A DNA stretch of 13,615 nucleotides from an uncultured Clostridia bacterium (GTDB taxonomy: Bacteria; Bacillota; Clostridia; Oscillospirales; CAG-272), in assembly GCA_945936265.1 (NCBI GenBank), contig CAMETB010000027.1, positions 1 to 13,615 on the forward strand. The letters are read 5' to 3'. Below the pieces are notes generated by a model. It saw only the letters and a program-made list of their open reading frames with translations. It searched no databases and was not told where the DNA came from. The number at the start of each line of letters is the position of its first letter. Position 1 is the stretch's first letter. This document shows, piece after piece, positions 13,281-13,615 of this stretch. A program made the position numbers and the translations under genes.

Positions 13281-13530
13281 TTTTTTAATTAAGACTACAA
13301 AACGTTTACATAAATGCTCCGTAAACAAAAAATTCCGCCTCACAAGGGTGGGTGCAAAACAGTTTGGCTGTAAAATGGAGAGGGCGCGCTGGGGGGGACT
13401 GCCCGTTCCCCTAAAAACGCTTCACTTCATTGCGCGTTTTTTCGGGGACCATACGCGAACCCCCAAAACTCGCACACTCGTTTCGGGGAACCCCTACCGC
13501 AGTATATCGAATCCCACCCGAATGACGCAC
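13281..13530. repeat. Gene-free region with two GC-rich hairpins
   Basis: No coding frame is supported here. At 13304-13326 GTTTAC and GTAAAC form a small inverted repeat. From 13408 to 13447, CCCC-T-AAAAACGC pairs with GCG-TTTTTT-C-GGGG around a short loop. From 13461 to 13488, CCCC-A-AAAC pairs with GTTT-C-GGGG. The two hairpins share the pattern of a CCCC/GGGG base, one mismatch and an A/T run, so they look like related units. GGCGCGCTGGGGGGGACT at about 13383-13400 resembles the 3' end of the nearby tRNA gene. Confidence 0.5.
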
Positions 13531-13567
13531 AAAAATACCCCAGTCCACAAAAGTGGCTGGGGTATTT
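13531..13567 (-). terminator. Rho-independent terminator of the tRNA-Arg gene
   Basis: CCCCAG (13538-13543) pairs with CTGGGG (13557-13562) and CCAC (13545-13548) with GTGG (13553-13556), with T13544 bulged; flanking A/T pairs extend the stem. On the minus strand five T follow (complement of 13531-13535). It begins directly after the tRNA CCA end. Confidence 0.85.
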
Positions 13568-13615
13568 TGGCGCGCCTGGGGGGATTCGAACCCTCGACCT
13601 ACCGGTTCGTAGCCG
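13568..13615 (-). tRNA. tRNA-Arg(ACG), 3' part; 5' part outside the window
   Basis: On the minus strand the end reads as a tRNA 3' half: anticodon loop CTACGAA with anticodon ACG at 13608-13610, anticodon stem CCGGT, variable loop AGGTC, T arm GAGGG-TTCGAAT-CCCCC (one A-C mismatch), acceptor strand CAGGCGC, discriminator G and an encoded CCA. ACG would be edited to ICG and read CGU, CGC and CGA arginine codons. The D arm and 5' acceptor strand, expected to read GCGCCTG, are beyond the window edge. Confidence 0.88.

Noticed and set aside
1..13615. CRISPR array, transposase, integrase or defence genes
   Set aside because: No spacer-repeat array and no such protein motifs were seen on either strand.

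Overview
The window looks like chromosomal DNA of a Clostridia-class Bacillota, plausibly an uncultured gut Oscillospirales/Eubacteriales relative. This is inferred from moderate GC, AGGAGG-type ribosome binding sites before almost every gene, frequent ATA and AGA codons, simple sigma-A promoters, a ruvX-DUF1385 pair, a yybP-ykoY riboswitch and a UPF0237-UPF0210 pair. No phage, transposase or CRISPR genes are visible, so this is mostly housekeeping and transport DNA.

Left part (1-2040): a partial GC-rich tandem repeat opens the window. It is followed by a small minus-strand gene for an acidic, four-cysteine, single-span membrane protein (140-394) with its own terminator and promoter. Divergently transcribed are ruvX (545-967) and a DUF1385 multi-pass membrane protein (967-1998). 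These two overlap by one base and end at a strong terminator.

Second part (2041-5483): a sigma-A promoter drives a yybP-ykoY family manganese riboswitch (about 2204-2357), followed by an 876-residue P2-type cation ATPase. The ATPase keeps the SERCA-type ion-coordinating residues. Together they look like a Mn2+-responsive Mn2+/Ca2+ efflux unit. The leader contains two mutually exclusive sets of helices that can be drawn as a complete ON switch. After it comes a 75-residue two-span membrane protein whose -35 box lies inside a perfect 14-bp inverted repeat.

Third part (5484-10323): a complete branched-chain amino acid (LIV/HAAT) ABC transporter operon in the order binding lipoprotein, LivH, LivM, LivG, LivF. 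A terminator-like hairpin lies just upstream of the first gene and a stable intercistronic hairpin separates the binding protein from the permeases.

Right part (10324-13615): a UPF0237 ACT-domain protein and its usual partner UPF0210 follow on the plus strand. They converge, across a bidirectional terminator, on a minus-strand lipoprotein with one Listeria-Bacteroides (Flg_new) repeat and a trypsin-like protease domain with an intact triad. The last 335 bases hold paired GC-rich hairpins, a tRNA terminator and the 3' part of a minus-strand tRNA-Arg(ACG). A degenerate copy of the tRNA 3' end lies about 185 bp from the real one.
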